Part shown: piece by piece, positions 9,179 to 18,505 of the stretch | How the letters are laid out: each line of letters begins with the position of its first letter | Numbering within the stretch: the stretch's first letter is position 1 | Source of the DNA: an uncultured Dorea sp. | Lineage (GTDB): Bacteria; Bacillota; Clostridia; Lachnospirales; Lachnospiraceae | Direction: 5' to 3' | Length of the DNA: 54,958 nucleotides | NCBI GenBank assembly: GCA_910585725.1 | Contig: CAJUFA010000025.1 | Span: forward strand, 1-54,958 | Translations under genes and position numbers: made by a program | Notes under the pieces: generated by a model | Told to the model about the DNA's origin: nothing | The model's database searches: none | What the model saw: only the letters and a program-made list of their open reading frames with translations

Positions 9179-10903
9179 TTGGTGAAGAGACGAATGAACC
9201 GGAGGGTATGGAACAGGCAAAGGCCGGCAAAGGATCAGGTGGTGTTAGAGTCTTTTGGCGCTGCGAGGATTGGTAATAAAGCGGCTGAGGCAGAGAGAAT
9301 TTGGGAAGAGAAAAAGATTCGGATATGGGTGTGGCTTAAGGCGTTATCACCATATATTATTACGGTTATATTGCTCTATGTGTGTCGAAGACAAGGAGAG
9401 GCAGGACAATATTGGAAGTTGATCGTACAGGATGCGTTACTGACGCTCATATGCTTTATTTGCTATCTGACGGTGGTTTTACCGGCGCAAAGGAGATTTA
9501 AAGAAGATAATATTGAAATAGAATACAAGTCGGGGAAGAGATCTTTTCTTTTGTTGATTCCGACAGTGTTGATGCTGTTTGCCTTCGATTATGCATACTG
9601 TATTCAGGAGGACAGGCCTGTTAACAGAGATTTCTATGAAGAGGCGGCGGATGAGGATATAGGGGAATTAATTACGAAAGCGGCGCAAGGAGAGAAAGGT
9701 CTTTACCGGACAGAGCAGTTAGGAACAGACGAGGAAAATGCGGCAAACCTGAACCGCGTATGGGATATGGATCAGTATCTGACCACAGTGTATTCATCTT
9801 CTTACAACGAGGACTATAGAAGATTTCGCGAGGAAACATTCGGGCTTGAGGAACCCTTTCGGAATTATCTGATGATGTCGGCGGCGCGTAATCCGGTGTA
9901 TCAGCGTTTCATGGGTGTAAAATACGTGTTGTCAAAGGAAGCGGTTCCGGAATATGAGTTGATAGAAAGTAAAGGGAGCTGGAAAGTATACCAAAGCGAT
10001 CAGGTATCTCCGGCGGCATATGCGACGGATCGGGTGATCACAGAGGAAGACTATGGCGAGTTAGAATTTCCCTATAATCAATTGGCTTTGCTTGAATATG
10101 CGGTGGCGGGGGAGAATGCAGACGTCTCTGCAGAGAGAAGGACAGATGATATTTCCGCAGACATAAAAAGTGTAAAGGGGGCTGTGGAGCAGATAAATGT
10201 AGAACTGCCCGGGATGGTCGCGGAGGAGGAGAATAAGAAGGTGTATATAGGTCTGCCTTCTTTGACGGATCGGGTCTCTGCCGAGGGAGAGGCCGACGTA
10301 TCCGGCGGCGGGGCGAGAGTTTTATTCTTGAGGTTCCGGGTTGAGAATCTAAGACCCCGGGAGGATGTGTCTGTATGGGTGGAAGGAATAAGGAATAAAC
10401 TGACGGCAAGGAGTCATTTTTATTATAATGGGAATACAGAGTTTACCTATGCGGCGCCGTTAGAAGAAGGACAAGAGTCCATAGAAATCATCTTTGGAAA
10501 AGGAAAATATAAAATTACGGATGCAGAGGCTTTCACGGGATTACTTCCCGAGGGGAAGATCGATAAAACGGAGAACCAGAAAGAACGGTTATACCAGTCT
10601 GTATTCCAGATAGATCGGAAACAGACAGGAGGAAAGCGAATCGAGGGAACCATCGATGTAAAAAGGCCGGGTTATTTTGTTACAACGATTCCATATGACG
10701 AGAATTTTGAGATACGGGCAGACGGACGGCAGATTCAGGCGGAAAAAGTGAATACGGCGTTCCTTGGATTCAAGATAGGAGCCGGGAAGCATAAGGTGCA
10801 GATCGTGTACCATGCTCCCGGCGTGAAAGTCGGGAAGATTATGTCTGTTATGGGGCTTTTGTTGTTCGTGTTCCTGTGCAGGCTGCAGAGGCGGCGGTAT
10901 TAG
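9179..10903 (+). CDS. YfhO-family protein, C-terminal half (split)
   Basis: The frame starts at TTG 9179; an ATG at 9194 is an alternative, and neither has a strong ribosome binding site. After a basic start come about three TM helices. A large extracytoplasmic region follows with the typical YfhO C-terminal features (VYQRFMGVKYVLS, then GSWKVYQSD), and a final TM helix ends in LLLFVFLCRLQ. The 574 residues plus the 416 of the previous gene approximate one whole YfhO protein. No single-base shift joins the halves, because the first frame closes at 9152 and this frame opens only after its own stop at 9155. It is convergent with the TauE gene, with a four-base gap. Confidence 0.65.
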   Translation: MVKRRMNRRVWNRQRPAKDQVVLESFGAARIGNKAAEAERIWEEKKIRIWVWLKALSPYIITVILLYVCRRQGEAGQYWKLIVQDALLTLICFICYLTVVLPAQRRFKEDNIEIEYKSGKRSFLLLIPTVLMLFAFDYAYCIQEDRPVNRDFYEEAADEDIGELITKAAQGEKGLYRTEQLGTDEENAANLNRVWDMDQYLTTVYSSSYNEDYRRFREETFGLEEPFRNYLMMSAARNPVYQRFMGVKYVLSKEAVPEYELIESKGSWKVYQSDQVSPAAYATDRVITEEDYGELEFPYNQLALLEYAVAGENADVSAERRTDDISADIKSVKGAVEQINVELPGMVAEEENKKVYIGLPSLTDRVSAEGEADVSGGGARVLFLRFRVENLRPREDVSVWVEGIRNKLTARSHFYYNGNTEFTYAAPLEEGQESIEIIFGKGKYKITDAEAFTGLLPEGKIDKTENQKERLYQSVFQIDRKQTGGKRIEGTIDVKRPGYFVTTIPYDENFEIRADGRQIQAEKVNTAFLGFKIGAGKHKVQIVYHAPGVKVGKIMSVMGLLLFVFLCRLQRRRY

Positions 10904-10907
10904 CGTG

Positions 10908-11669
10908 TTATCCTACGATCATGATGGCGGCGCCCAATATTACGAGGACGACGCCGGCAGCTCGGTTCAGAACGGCGGCGCTTGCCTTATTTGCGAACAA
11001 GGCGGCGATCCGGGCCCATAGAAGTGTGGATAATACGCAGAAAGCAAGGCAGGGGACGTCGGGTATTCCGCCGATGGCAAAATGACTGGCGGCGCCCGTA
11101 AAAGCCGTGAAGGCCATGATGAAAACGCTGGTGCCTACGGCGGTTTTCAACTCGTATCCCAGGATGCCTGTGAGGATCAGAAGCATCATCATACCTCCTC
11201 CCGCGCCGATAAATCCGCAGATGAAACCGATCATAACGCCGCAGACGAGGGACTGGATGAATCTTTTGCGTGGATCTGCCGCCGCCATGGCTTCTTTGGT
11301 TGTCATGACTGGTTTTATGATGAATTTGATTCCCAGAAGGAAGGTCATGAATACCGAGAAACTGCCCATAGTCTGATTTGGTACGAGGCTTGCGATAAAA
11401 CTTCCGACCAGGGTGGAGCAAAGCACGGAGATCATCATGACGATACCGTTTCTGATATCGAGATTTTTATTCTTTCCATATGTATAAGCGCTGACGGCGC
11501 TGGCAAGAACGTCGCTTGCTAGAGCGATTCCTACGGCGTCGTATGCCGGCATGTGAAGAAATGTGATGAGCATAGGGCTGATTACCGCGGCGGCGCTCAT
11601 TCCGGCGAAACCGGTTCCTAATCCGGCGCCGATCCCTGCGATAAAGCATATCATAAATTCCGAAAGCAT
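10908..11669 (-). CDS. TauE/SafE-family permease (putative sulfite or organosulfur exporter)
   Basis: The 253-residue protein is almost entirely hydrophobic, with seven or eight TM helices. The paired glycine-rich blocks of the family are visible: IGAGLGTGFAGMSAAAVISP near the N-terminus and FICGFIGAGGGMMMLLILT near 140-158. TauE/SafE proteins move sulfonates, sulfite or related anions, but substrates vary and cannot be assigned here. ATG 11669 has AGAGGAAAA upstream. It is transcribed alone, from a region that also faces the next plus-strand gene. Confidence 0.88.
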   Translation of the reverse strand: MLSEFMICFIAGIGAGLGTGFAGMSAAAVISPMLITFLHMPAYDAVGIALASDVLASAVSAYTYGKNKNLDIRNGIVMMISVLCSTLVGSFIASLVPNQTMGSFSVFMTFLLGIKFIIKPVMTTKEAMAAADPRKRFIQSLVCGVMIGFICGFIGAGGGMMMLLILTGILGYELKTAVGTSVFIMAFTAFTGAASHFAIGGIPDVPCLAFCVLSTLLWARIAALFANKASAAVLNRAAGVVLVILGAAIMIVG

Positions 11670-11729
11670 TCTTATTTTCCTCTATTCTTATAATCTCTTA
11701 TATTCCGGTTAATTCGTTCAAACTCTTAT

Positions 11730-11767
11730 ATTATACGATTATTATACGATATAGGTATGATTGTCAA
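11730..11767 (-). promoter_or_regulatory. candidate promoter of the TauE gene with duplicated -10 box
   Basis: Read on the minus strand, TTGACA (plus-strand 11762-11767) is followed after 15 bases by TATAAT. A second TATAAT lies 11 bases further, because ATTATACGAT is directly repeated at 11730-11739 and 11741-11750. The 15-base spacer is short, so either the duplication offers alternative -10 boxes or it is an operator. Confidence 0.35.
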
Positions 11768-11904
11768 GTGTGAAGTCACAGTATAGGAGTGAAACAAGCA
11801 GTGAACGGAGTGCGGACGGCAGGACCTTCTGCCAGGGGGTAGACGATTACTGTAATTTGTGATATATATAATAGGAAAGTCTGGAGGGAAGGAATAAAAG
11901 AGTT

Positions 11905-13503
11905 ATGGGAAAGTATAGGGACATCTTGATAAAATGTATTCATGTCATATCTGTTATCTTATTTGCGTGGATTATTTTTCTGGTAATTTTCTGTGCGGAT
12001 GTAATGGAATATGCATGTAAGATAAAATTTATTGTTTCGAATATCGTTATCTGCATCTTCTTAATAGGCGCTGTCTTTTTGTACCGCGGTATAGTGAAGA
12101 GGAGACAGATAGCGTTTCCGGACTTGAATTACGGGAAAATAGTGAAGGTATGCACGGTAATTTTTTTCGCTGTTCAAGTATATGTGTGTTTTAATATATT
12201 TTTTATCACGGGATGGGATTCGGGAGGGTATGTGCTCCCGTCTGCACAGGCGCTGGCGGAGAGCGGCAATATCGAAGCGGCGAAAGGATTTTTGGATATA
12301 TATCCGTATGATTTCAAGACGATTAAAGGATTTCTGGATATGTACCCAAATAATTTATTAATTATAAATATCTATTCTGTTATCCTTAAATTGAACGGCA
12401 AGATGGGGATTTTGACCGGAGACTATCAATGGATGTCCATCGTTATCTGTAATTGTGCGATATCTTCATTCTCCTGCAGGCTTATATATGTAATAGCAAG
12501 TAAAAAGCTGGAGGAGAAATATGCGTTTGCAGGATATGTAATCGCGTTGGCTTTAATAGGAATGTCTCCGTGGATGGTGATATGTTATTCAGATTCATTG
12601 GCGCTGTTTCTGCCAATCTTTATGGTTTATGTGTATATGAATGAAAAGATCCCTTATATTTTAAAATATTCAGTAATATTTGTGGGAGGATATTTGGGAT
12701 ATTGTATCAAACCCCAGGTACTTATAGTAATTATTGCGATTATAATCTCAGAATGTCTGAAAAGAATCGGTCAAACGGGCAGGAAAATGTGGAAAAGGGA
12801 CGCTGTCGTTGTATGTATCAGCGGCGCGGCCGTCATACTGGCGGCGACCTGTTTGAATAGTTTATACAAAAGAGAAGGATTTGATCCGGACAGCGATCAG
12901 AAAATCGGTATGACGCATTATTTTATGATGGGGATGAATCCGGATAGATTGGGAATGTGGAGCGGGGAGGATGTTAACCTTTCTGCCAGTTGTAAGAACC
13001 AGGAAGAAAGGTCGAAAAAGAATATAGAAGTTTCAAAAGAAAGATTGAAAAATTACGGTGTAATCGGATATTTTAAGCTTTTGTCGAAAAAGATGCTGAC
13101 GAACTATAACGACGGTACTTTTGCGTGGGGAGTTGAAGGAAATTTTTATGCGATGATTCCGGATGATATTAATACCGGCGTATCAGGAAGGTTAAAACAA
13201 ATATATTACAACGACGCTCCATATTCCTGGCTTTTTTATCTTGTGGAGCAATGTATCTGGATAGGAGTGATTCTGTTCATCGGGGTTCGGACGGTATTTG
13301 CGGCTGCTGCGGGGAGCCGGGAGAGAGATTACGAGTATCTGGCGATCATACTGTCGCTGATAGGATTGACATTATTTGAACTGTTGTTTGAAGCCAGAGC
13401 GAGATATCTGTACATTTATTCACCTGTATATGTAATTGCGGCAGTGTATGGAATCAGAGATTTGGATTATAGATTGAGAAAGAAGGATAAAAATATGTAT
13501 TAA
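11905..13503 (+). CDS. polytopic membrane protein, probable GT-C-fold glycosyltransferase
   Basis: The 532-residue protein has ten or more predicted TM helices. An acidic motif in the first outer loop (TGWDSGGY, Asp105) is typical of lipid-sugar-dependent GT-C transferases, and the later MYPNNLL motif is also common in them. A hydrophilic region near 330-430 probably faces outwards. A 14-residue tandem duplication (KGFLDIYP and KGFLDMYP, about 127-150) interrupts that conserved loop. The gene is more AT-rich than its neighbours, which suggests separate acquisition. A TATAAT at 11867-11872 may be its -10 box. The sugar donor and acceptor are unknown. Confidence 0.6.
   Translation: MGKYRDILIKCIHVISVILFAWIIFLVIFCADVMEYACKIKFIVSNIVICIFLIGAVFLYRGIVKRRQIAFPDLNYGKIVKVCTVIFFAVQVYVCFNIFFITGWDSGGYVLPSAQALAESGNIEAAKGFLDIYPYDFKTIKGFLDMYPNNLLIINIYSVILKLNGKMGILTGDYQWMSIVICNCAISSFSCRLIYVIASKKLEEKYAFAGYVIALALIGMSPWMVICYSDSLALFLPIFMVYVYMNEKIPYILKYSVIFVGGYLGYCIKPQVLIVIIAIIISECLKRIGQTGRKMWKRDAVVVCISGAAVILAATCLNSLYKREGFDPDSDQKIGMTHYFMMGMNPDRLGMWSGEDVNLSASCKNQEERSKKNIEVSKERLKNYGVIGYFKLLSKKMLTNYNDGTFAWGVEGNFYAMIPDDINTGVSGRLKQIYYNDAPYSWLFYLVEQCIWIGVILFIGVRTVFAAAAGSRERDYEYLAIILSLIGLTLFELLFEARARYLYIYSPVYVIAAVYGIRDLDYRLRKKDKNMY
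12283..12354 (+). repeat. in-frame 42-bp imperfect tandem duplication
   Basis: The block beginning AAAGGATTT at 12283 recurs at 12325, and 24 of the first 30 positions match. The period is 42 bases, so the reading frame is kept and 14 residues are added within a conserved outer loop of the membrane protein. Confidence 0.6.
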
Positions 13504-13506
13504 GAT

Positions 13507-13535
13507 TAGACAAAGCTGTCAGTTCATAGTATAAT
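13507..13535 (+). promoter_or_regulatory. probable promoter of the nucleotidyltransferase-gtrA-GT2 operon
   Basis: TAGACA 13507-13512 and TATAAT 13530-13535 are separated by 17 bases and lie about 40 bases upstream of ATG 13577. Confidence 0.6.
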
Positions 13536-13576
13536 ATAAAGAGTTTGGAAAATATTAACGATAGTGGAGAAAGAAT

Positions 13577-14503
13577 ATGAGAAAAGTAGCGTTGGTTGTC
13601 ATGGCGGCAGGGATCGGAAGCAGATTTGGCGGCGGGATCAAGCAGCTCGCGCCTGTAGGTCCGGATGGCGAGATTATTATGGACTATTCTATCTACGACG
13701 CCATGGAAGCAGGATTCAATAAAGTAGTGTTTGTGATTAGGAAGGATCTGGAAAAGGATTTTAAGGAAATTATCGGGAATCGGATCGAGAAAATTGTAGA
13801 AGTAGAGTATGCTTATCAAGAGCTTACGGATATTCCGGAGAAATTCAAGGATAAGTTAGAAGGAAGGACGAAGCCCTGGGGGACAGGCCAGGCGATACTC
13901 TGTTGCAAAGAGGTGGTTCATGAGCCGTTCCTGGTGATCAATGCAGACGATTATTATGGAAAGGAAGCATATCGCGCAGCTTATGCAGAGCTAATTAAGG
14001 AGCAGGATGAGACAGAGGCAGCGGACGTCTGCATGGTGGGTTTCCGTCTTAAGAATACACTTAGCGAGAACGGAACCGTAACCAGAGGCGTGTGCAGTGT
14101 GGATGATAACCATATGCTTCAGGAAATCGAAGAGACTTATGAGATAGAAAGGCGAGGAGACTATGCGGCGGCCGTAAGAGACGGAGAAGAGATCAGACTT
14201 GATCTTGACTCACCGGTGTCTATGAATATGTGGGGGCTTAAACCGGCTTTTTTTGATATACTGGAGGCAGGATTCCATGAGTTCTTAAGTAATGTGAAGA
14301 AGGACGAGCTTAAGGCGGAATATCTGCTGCCCCAGATCATCGGACAGCTTCTTAAGAACGGGAAGGCGAGAGTGAAAGTGTTAAGTTCCCATGATCAATG
14401 GTTTGGAGTTACCTATAAGGAGGATAAGGCGGCGGTTGTCACGGCGCTTGGCGGACTGGTGGAGAGAGGAGTATACCCCGAAAGGCTGTTTGAAGAGAGA
14501 TGA
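13577..14503 (+). CDS. nucleotidyltransferase family protein (sugar-phosphate nucleotidyltransferase-like)
   Basis: The 308-residue protein begins with the nucleotide-binding signature of NTP transferases, VVMAAGIGSRFGGGIKQLAPV. It has an acidic metal-binding segment (VINADDYYGKEAY, about 118-130) and PWGTGQAILC near 97. It should make an activated sugar or related NDP compound for the surface-polymer genes nearby, but the substrate is not clear. Family members with this short form are often unassigned. Its stop overlaps the GtrA start (ATGA), so the two are translationally coupled. Confidence 0.8.
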   Translation: MRKVALVVMAAGIGSRFGGGIKQLAPVGPDGEIIMDYSIYDAMEAGFNKVVFVIRKDLEKDFKEIIGNRIEKIVEVEYAYQELTDIPEKFKDKLEGRTKPWGTGQAILCCKEVVHEPFLVINADDYYGKEAYRAAYAELIKEQDETEAADVCMVGFRLKNTLSENGTVTRGVCSVDDNHMLQEIEETYEIERRGDYAAAVRDGEEIRLDLDSPVSMNMWGLKPAFFDILEAGFHEFLSNVKKDELKAEYLLPQIIGQLLKNGKARVKVLSSHDQWFGVTYKEDKAAVVTALGGLVERGVYPERLFEER

Positions 14504-14949
14504 AGAAGCTCATAGAACAGATTATGAAGTTTGGAGTCGTGGGATTTATCTGCTTCGGAATTGATTATGGATTGATGATATTGTTGACGGAGACTGTCGG
14601 AATCGGTTATCTGATTTCATCGGGCGTCTCTTTTTCCGTGTCGGTGATCGTGAATTATATATTAAGTCTTAAATATGTATTTGAGACGTCCAGGGATAAT
14701 AATAAGATCGTAGAATTCTCTGTATTTATCATACTTAGTGTGATCGGACTTTTCATCAACCAGATATTGATGTGGGTGTGCGTCGACGGATTCCATATAT
14801 TCTATATGATATCAAAGATCGGAGTGACTGCCGTGGTGATGGTCTATAACTTTGTTACGAGGAAGCTGATCCTGGAGAGGCCGCGGTTAGCAGCTAAGGG
14901 TGATTTGACAGAAGAGACGGCAGAAAATGCAGACCGGAGACAGATATAG
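14500..14949 (+). CDS. GtrA-family membrane protein
   Basis: The 149-residue protein has four TM helices and the family start KFGVVGFICFGIDYGLMILL, with later NYILSLKYVF. GtrA proteins are thought to flip polyprenyl-linked glucose or other sugars across the membrane for GtrB/DPM1-type systems. The next gene encodes just such a glycosyltransferase, so the pair probably makes and flips a lipid-phosphate sugar used outside the cell. The last 20 residues form a charged tail. Confidence 0.85.
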   Translation: MKKLIEQIMKFGVVGFICFGIDYGLMILLTETVGIGYLISSGVSFSVSVIVNYILSLKYVFETSRDNNKIVEFSVFIILSVIGLFINQILMWVCVDGFHIFYMISKIGVTAVVMVYNFVTRKLILERPRLAAKGDLTEETAENADRRQI

Positions 14950-14980
14950 GGACAGATATAGAAGGAAGTGATAGAAAGCT

Positions 14981-15937
14981 ATGGAACTTATCAGTGTGAT
15001 TGTGCCATGCTATAATGAAGAACAGGCAATTCCGTTGTTTTTTGAGGAGATGAAGAAGACGGCAGAGCAGATGGGGGAGGTTGATTTTGAGATTATTTTC
15101 GTGGACGACGGGTCTAAAGACCGGACTCTTTCTGTGTGCAAGGCTTTATGCGCGGAAGATCCTCGGATCAAATATATCAGTTTTTCACGCAATTTTGGCA
15201 AAGAGGCGGCGATTTATGCAGGGTTTTGGCATGCCAAAGGGGACTATGTCGTATTAATGGATGCGGATCTGCAGGATCCGCCTTCTTTGCTTCCCGAGAT
15301 GTTCCGTCTGATCAAAGAAGAGGGTTATGACAGCGTGGCGACGAGAAGGGTGTCAAGAAAAGGAGAACCGCTGATCCGTTCATTTTTTGCCAGGAAGTTT
15401 TATAGGATTATGAACGTCATATCTACGACGGATATTGTGGACGGAGCGAGAGATTACCGACTGATGACGCGGCGGTTTGTAAATTCGATGTTAGAGTTAA
15501 AAGAATATAACCGGTTCTCGAAGGGGTTATTCGGCTGGGTTGGATACAAGACTAAGTGGTTGGAGTATGAGAATGTAAATCGAGTTGCCGGAGAGACGAA
15601 ATGGTCGTTTTGGAAACTGCTGCTGTATAGTATAGAGGGAATCGTAGCTTTTTCGACTATGCCTCTGATGATCGCCGTGTTTACAGGAATGTTTTTCTGC
15701 TGTATCGCGCTGCTCTTTATTATAGTAATTATCGTTCGTACCATGTTGTTCGGCGATCCGGTAGCAGGTTGGCCGTCGATGATCTGTATTATGCTTTTAA
15801 TCGGAGGCGTACAGTTATTCTGTGTAGGGATTCTGGGAGAGTATCTTGCAAAGACTTATCTGGAAGTTAAGCGCAGACCGATTTACCTGGTTAAAGAGAC
15901 TAACGCAGGAAAGGAAAGAAATTATGATAATCTTTGA
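14981..15937 (+). CDS. DPM1/GtrB-like family 2 glycosyltransferase with C-terminal membrane anchor
   Basis: The 318-residue enzyme probably moves a sugar from its nucleotide form to undecaprenyl phosphate. The GT2 core begins ISVIVPCYNEEQAI and has FVDDGSKDRT, the metal-binding DADLQDPP near 94-101 and the acceptor-side segment VAGETKWSF. Two C-terminal TM helices (about 230-255 and 263-290) match bactoprenol glucosyltransferases such as GtrB and CsbB. It works logically with the GtrA protein upstream. The following ChW subtilisin gene starts 47 bases later and may be co-transcribed. Confidence 0.9.
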   Translation: MELISVIVPCYNEEQAIPLFFEEMKKTAEQMGEVDFEIIFVDDGSKDRTLSVCKALCAEDPRIKYISFSRNFGKEAAIYAGFWHAKGDYVVLMDADLQDPPSLLPEMFRLIKEEGYDSVATRRVSRKGEPLIRSFFARKFYRIMNVISTTDIVDGARDYRLMTRRFVNSMLELKEYNRFSKGLFGWVGYKTKWLEYENVNRVAGETKWSFWKLLLYSIEGIVAFSTMPLMIAVFTGMFFCCIALLFIIVIIVRTMLFGDPVAGWPSMICIMLLIGGVQLFCVGILGEYLAKTYLEVKRRPIYLVKETNAGKERNYDNL

Positions 15938-15984
15938 TCTTCCATAATTTGGGAGACACAGGATGTAAGATAGGAGTGTAGACG

Positions 15985-18396
15985 ATGAGAAAGAGGAGAG
16001 AACGAGTAGTTGTAATGTTAGTGACGGCGGCGCTTATATTTACAGCCGCGCCTGCGGCGGTCTGGGCAGAACCGCAGGAGACGACGAAGGTACAGGCGCC
16101 GGAAGAGTCGGAGGATGTTATGAAGTCTGAGGATGTGACAGATGAATCAGCGGACTTAGAAGAAGGGCAGGATTCCAAAGAAGCGGACTTAGAAGAAGGG
16201 CAAGATTCCAAAGAAGTGGAAGAATCGGAAGAAGAGACGTCAGAAGAACCGGAGGCTGCAGAGATATTGCAGGATGAGGAAGGCACGGCAGATATAACAG
16301 ACAGTGAAGAAGGGCAGGATGAGATTCTGCAGAGTATGGATCAGGTACCGGATATCAATGAAGAGGAGTCAGTGGAAGATCAGATCATCGTAGTATATGA
16401 AGACCCCGGACAAGATAATGTGGAGAACCTTGATCTTGGCGTATCCGACGTGGTCCAGGGCGAATCCTTATGCGAGACGGTGGATCTGTTGGAAATGGAG
16501 GAATCTGTAGATACGGACCAGGTAATTGAAGAGCTGGAAGAAAAACCGGGAGTAGCGGCCGTAAGCCGTAATGAGATGATAGAATTGTACGAGCTTCCGA
16601 ACGACCCTTATATCAAAGGCGGGCAGGCGTGGCAATTTCAGGCGATGGAGGCAGAGTCTGTCTGGAATCAGATAAGCGGCAGAAAAGAGATTAAAGTAGC
16701 GGTGATTGATTCAGGGATTGATATGAACCATCCTGATTTGAAGGGACGCTGTGAGATTGGGTATGATTATGTAGATAATACCGAGAATTCCATGAAAGAT
16801 ATGATAGGTCATGGGACGGCGGTAAGCGGGTTGATCGCAGCCGTCGCTAATAATGGTATCGGGATTGCGGGGATCGCAGGGAGCGCGCCGGTAAAGGTCG
16901 TGGCATATCGGGCGGGAGGCAGGAGCGCCGGAGAGAATATGCTGAACGGAGCATATGTGATCGCGGCTATGGAGAGGATAGCAACCCGCAATGATATACA
17001 GGTGGTAAATATGAGTTTTGGAAGCGAGACTCTTAGGGATGTTAAGCAGGAGGCGGTCAGAAAGCTTCGGGCTTCCGGCAAGGTTGTGGTGGCTGCCGCG
17101 GGAAACGACGGAAGCACAAGACATAACTATCCTGCTTCCTGCGCAGGAGTGATCTCCGTAGGAGCAGTCTGTAAGGACTACAGCGCGGCGGTTTTCTCGA
17201 ATAGAAATTCGGAAGTAGATCTGTGCGCGCCGGGCAATCAGTTATATACGACGACCAAAGAGGGCGGGTATACCTGGGTAAGCGGGACTTCATACGCGTC
17301 TCCTCTGGTCGCGGGGGCCGCGGCAGTGTTAAAGTACGCCAATAACAGTTTGTCCGCGGATCAGATAGAAGCGACGCTGAAAAGTACGGCCAGAGACTTA
17401 GGGCCGGCGGGCAGAGACGATGCTTACGGGTATGGAATGGTTCGGCTTGGCGAGGCGGTGGAAAAGATGGGGGAGATATCGCCTCAGGTATCTTACCAGT
17501 CTCATGTACAGAGTATTGGCTGGCAGAATATTAAACACGACGGCGAGATGAGCGGGACAGAAGGGAACGCTCTGCGGTTGGAAGGAATTAAGATAAATAT
17601 AAGCGGAAGCAAAGATCTGGGAATTAGTTATCGTTCGCATGTGCAGGGATATGGCTGGCAGGAGTATATGAACGACGGGGCTTTAAGCGGCACAAGCGGA
17701 GAAGCCAGGAGACTAGAGGCTATCCAGATCCGCCTGACCGGAGCAGAAGCGGATAAGTACGACGTGTATTACCGAACCCATGCGCAGACCTACGGGTGGC
17801 TTGATTGGGCAAAGAACGGTATACCGGCGGGAACGGAAGGGTTAGGGAAACGTCTGGAGGCGATTCAGATTATCGTGGTAAAGAAAGGCGCCGCCGCGCC
17901 TGGAAAGACGGACGCGCCGTTTGCCTCTCTATATACGACAGGAATAGTAAGATATCGTACTCATGTGCAAACGGAAGGATGGCAGACCTATACCTGCGAC
18001 GGGAATACCAGCGGTACGACAGGCAGAAGCCGTCGTCTGGAAGGGATTAATCTCAGTCTGAGTCCTATGATAGCCGGGGGAATTCAATACCGCTCCCATA
18101 TTCAAAAGACGGGATGGGAGGATAATTTTAGGAGTAACGGAGAGATGAGCGGAACAAGCGGACGATCATTGCGTCTGGAGGCGGTGCAGATCAAGCTGAC
18201 TGGGGAAGCGGAAAAAAGGTATGATATTTATTATCGTGTACACTGTCAGAAGTTCGGTTGGCTTGGCTGGGCGAAGAACGGCGAATCTGCCGGAAGTTCC
18301 GGGTATGCGTATCGCCTTGAGGCGATTGAAGTCCAGTTGGTTGAGAAGGGAGGAGCGGCTCCGGGAAGCGTTGAGAATGCATATTATGCGAAATAG
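15985..18396 (+). CDS. secreted subtilisin-like serine protease with six ChW repeats
   Basis: A signal peptide ends near Ala-Trp-Ala (27-29), followed by a Glu/Asp-rich linker (about 30-125) and a short region that could be an I9-like propeptide. The S8 domain (about 205-495) has the complete triad: Asp242 in VIDSGID, His276 in GHGTAVSG and Ser436 in GTSYASP. Six clostridial hydrophobic (ChW) repeats fill about 502-803, each with a pattern like THVQxxGW, then GTxG and RLEAI. They form two A-B-C triplets. There is no LPXTG, SLH or lipobox, so the repeats probably keep it at the wall. The ATG has AGGAGTG upstream. Substrate unknown; activation of neighbouring wall enzymes is possible but speculative. 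Confidence 0.93.
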   Translation: MRKRRERVVVMLVTAALIFTAAPAAVWAEPQETTKVQAPEESEDVMKSEDVTDESADLEEGQDSKEADLEEGQDSKEVEESEEETSEEPEAAEILQDEEGTADITDSEEGQDEILQSMDQVPDINEEESVEDQIIVVYEDPGQDNVENLDLGVSDVVQGESLCETVDLLEMEESVDTDQVIEELEEKPGVAAVSRNEMIELYELPNDPYIKGGQAWQFQAMEAESVWNQISGRKEIKVAVIDSGIDMNHPDLKGRCEIGYDYVDNTENSMKDMIGHGTAVSGLIAAVANNGIGIAGIAGSAPVKVVAYRAGGRSAGENMLNGAYVIAAMERIATRNDIQVVNMSFGSETLRDVKQEAVRKLRASGKVVVAAAGNDGSTRHNYPASCAGVISVGAVCKDYSAAVFSNRNSEVDLCAPGNQLYTTTKEGGYTWVSGTSYASPLVAGAAAVLKYANNSLSADQIEATLKSTARDLGPAGRDDAYGYGMVRLGEAVEKMGEISPQVSYQSHVQSIGWQNIKHDGEMSGTEGNALRLEGIKINISGSKDLGISYRSHVQGYGWQEYMNDGALSGTSGEARRLEAIQIRLTGAEADKYDVYYRTHAQTYGWLDWAKNGIPAGTEGLGKRLEAIQIIVVKKGAAAPGKTDAPFASLYTTGIVRYRTHVQTEGWQTYTCDGNTSGTTGRSRRLEGINLSLSPMIAGGIQYRSHIQKTGWEDNFRSNGEMSGTSGRSLRLEAVQIKLTGEAEKRYDIYYRVHCQKFGWLGWAKNGESAGSSGYAYRLEAIEVQLVEKGGAAPGSVENAYYAK
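16150..16215 (+). repeat. 33-bp tandem duplication in the acidic linker
   Basis: Two adjacent 33-base copies (16150-16182 and 16183-16215) differ at one position and encode ADLEEGQDSKE twice. This shows recent expansion of the low-complexity linker of the subtilisin. Confidence 0.9.
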
Positions 18397-18440
18397 GACG
18401 TCGTCCATAGATAACAAATTCTGTCATTCAGGAAGATTGG

Positions 18441-18469
18441 TTGAAATTTGCCATAAGTTGCGTTATAAT
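18441..18469 (+). promoter_or_regulatory. probable promoter of the glucosaminidase-led ChW genes
   Basis: TTGAAA 18441-18446 and TATAAT 18464-18469 are spaced by 17 bases, about 36 bases before the start codon at 18506. The spacing to the next two ChW genes (30 and 77 bases) allows one transcript to 25416. Confidence 0.65.
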
Positions 18470-18505
18470 CTTGAATGGAAAAAGTTATTAAACGGAGGTG
18501 CTTGA

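Noticed and set aside
11769..11780. Palindrome TGTGAAGTCACA upstream of the 11905 gene
   Set aside because: It looks like a CRP-type half-site pair, but a single short palindrome without other copies or a matching regulator is not enough.
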